NCBI GenBank assembly: GCA_002719135.1 | Contig: PBGU01000036.1 | Coordinates: forward strand, 1-15,728 | Source of the DNA: Gammaproteobacteria bacterium | GTDB lineage: Bacteria; Pseudomonadota; Gammaproteobacteria; Pseudomonadales; Azotimanducaceae | Reading direction: 5' to 3' | DNA: 15,728 nucleotides | Notes under the pieces: model-generated | Databases searched by the model: none | Told to the model about the DNA's origin: nothing | The model's input: the letters and a program-made list of their open reading frames with translations, nothing else | In this document: positions 15,376 to 15,728 of the stretch, one piece after another | How the letters are laid out: every line of letters starts with the position of its first letter | Position numbering within the stretch: position 1 is the stretch's first letter | Position numbers and translations under genes: made by a program

Positions 15376-15728
15376 ATGGAGCTGAATGCGCGTTTTCGCG
15401 GCTACCTACCCGTTGTCATTGATATCGAAACCGGTGGATTCGATCGGTCGCGCCATGCTTTGCTCCAAATCGCCATCGTTTTACTTGACTGGGAGGATGA
15501 TCAACTTCATCCCGCGAGTACTCACGTCTGGGATCTAATCCCTCATGCCGACATGGAAGTGGAAGAAGCTTCTTTGCAGGTCACGGGAATCGACTTGAAC
15601 GACCCAGATCGCGACGCGATAAGCGAGGGCGAGGCGCTACAAGAATGTTTTCGCGTCGTACGGCGTGCCGTTCGCAACGCCCATTGCCAGCGGGCCATTG
15701 TGACCGCTCACAATGGACACTTCGACCA
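15376..15728 (+). CDS. rnt: Ribonuclease T, partial (3' end beyond window)
   Basis: DEDD-family 3'-5' exoribonuclease that trims the 3' ends of tRNAs and other stable RNAs. The 117 residues seen match the first half of E. coli RNase T: RFRGYLPVVIDIETGGF with catalytic Asp16 and Glu18, GIDLNDPDRDAISEGEAL, and AHNGHFD at the window edge, which contains the third catalytic aspartate. About 90 residues including the final His/Asp motif should lie outside. The ATG at 15376 is the only sensible start because an in-frame stop lies 12 bases upstream; the ribosome binding site is weak. The 155 bases between argG and rnt hold the argG leader hairpin and no other gene I can support. Confidence 0.93.
   Translation, partial: MELNARFRGYLPVVIDIETGGFDRSRHALLQIAIVLLDWEDDQLHPASTHVWDLIPHADMEVEEASLQVTGIDLNDPDRDAISEGEALQECFRVVRRAVRNAHCQRAIVTAHNGHFD

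Overview
The window looks like a chromosomal housekeeping segment from a gammaproteobacterium of moderate G+C that is not close to E. coli. The evidence is the set of gammaproteobacterial genes (hda, rnt, MnmC fusion, nth with its 4Fe-4S cluster, DUF2066) and partial gene orders: DUF2066 / CDP-alcohol phosphotransferase / hda next to purM, and dcd-apbC divergent from metG. From memory, the dcd-apbC-metG-nth-argG-rnt order resembles a shortened Pseudomonas region. Genes are tightly packed, with several overlaps and non-ATG starts. No RNA genes, insertion sequences, phage genes or CRISPR arrays were seen, and no gene-free stretch exceeds 300 bases.

Layout. Positions 1-1024 (minus) hold most of a membrane fatty acid desaturase that runs off the left edge. 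A 152-base divergent control region follows. On the plus strand come a 3-mercaptopyruvate sulfurtransferase-like gene (sseA type) and mnmC, overlapping by 37 bases. Tail-to-tail with mnmC is a minus-strand block read right to left: DUF2066 secreted protein, CDP-alcohol phosphotransferase, hda, an unusual murG and serA. purM diverges from this block. A second minus-strand pair, apbC then dcd, converges on purM and diverges from metG. metG is followed directly by nth. argG (minus) converges on nth, and a partial rnt (plus) begins near the right edge.

How the genes relate. Most are core metabolism or information processing: wobble-uridine tRNA modification (mnmC), serine, purine and arginine synthesis (serA, purM, argG), dUTP supply (dcd), Fe-S cluster delivery (apbC), translation (metG), DNA repair (nth), tRNA end processing (rnt), replication control (hda) and envelope building (murG, CDP-alcohol transferase, desaturase). 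I do not see a clear new defence or mobile system. The items most worth a second look are: a MurG whose motifs resemble the clostridial type and which sits outside any division cluster; the overlap of a sulfurtransferase with a tRNA wobble-modification gene; a serA lacking the expected catalytic acidic residue; a hairpin covering the ribosome binding site of the desaturase; and the metG-nth junction where an rnf operon might be expected.
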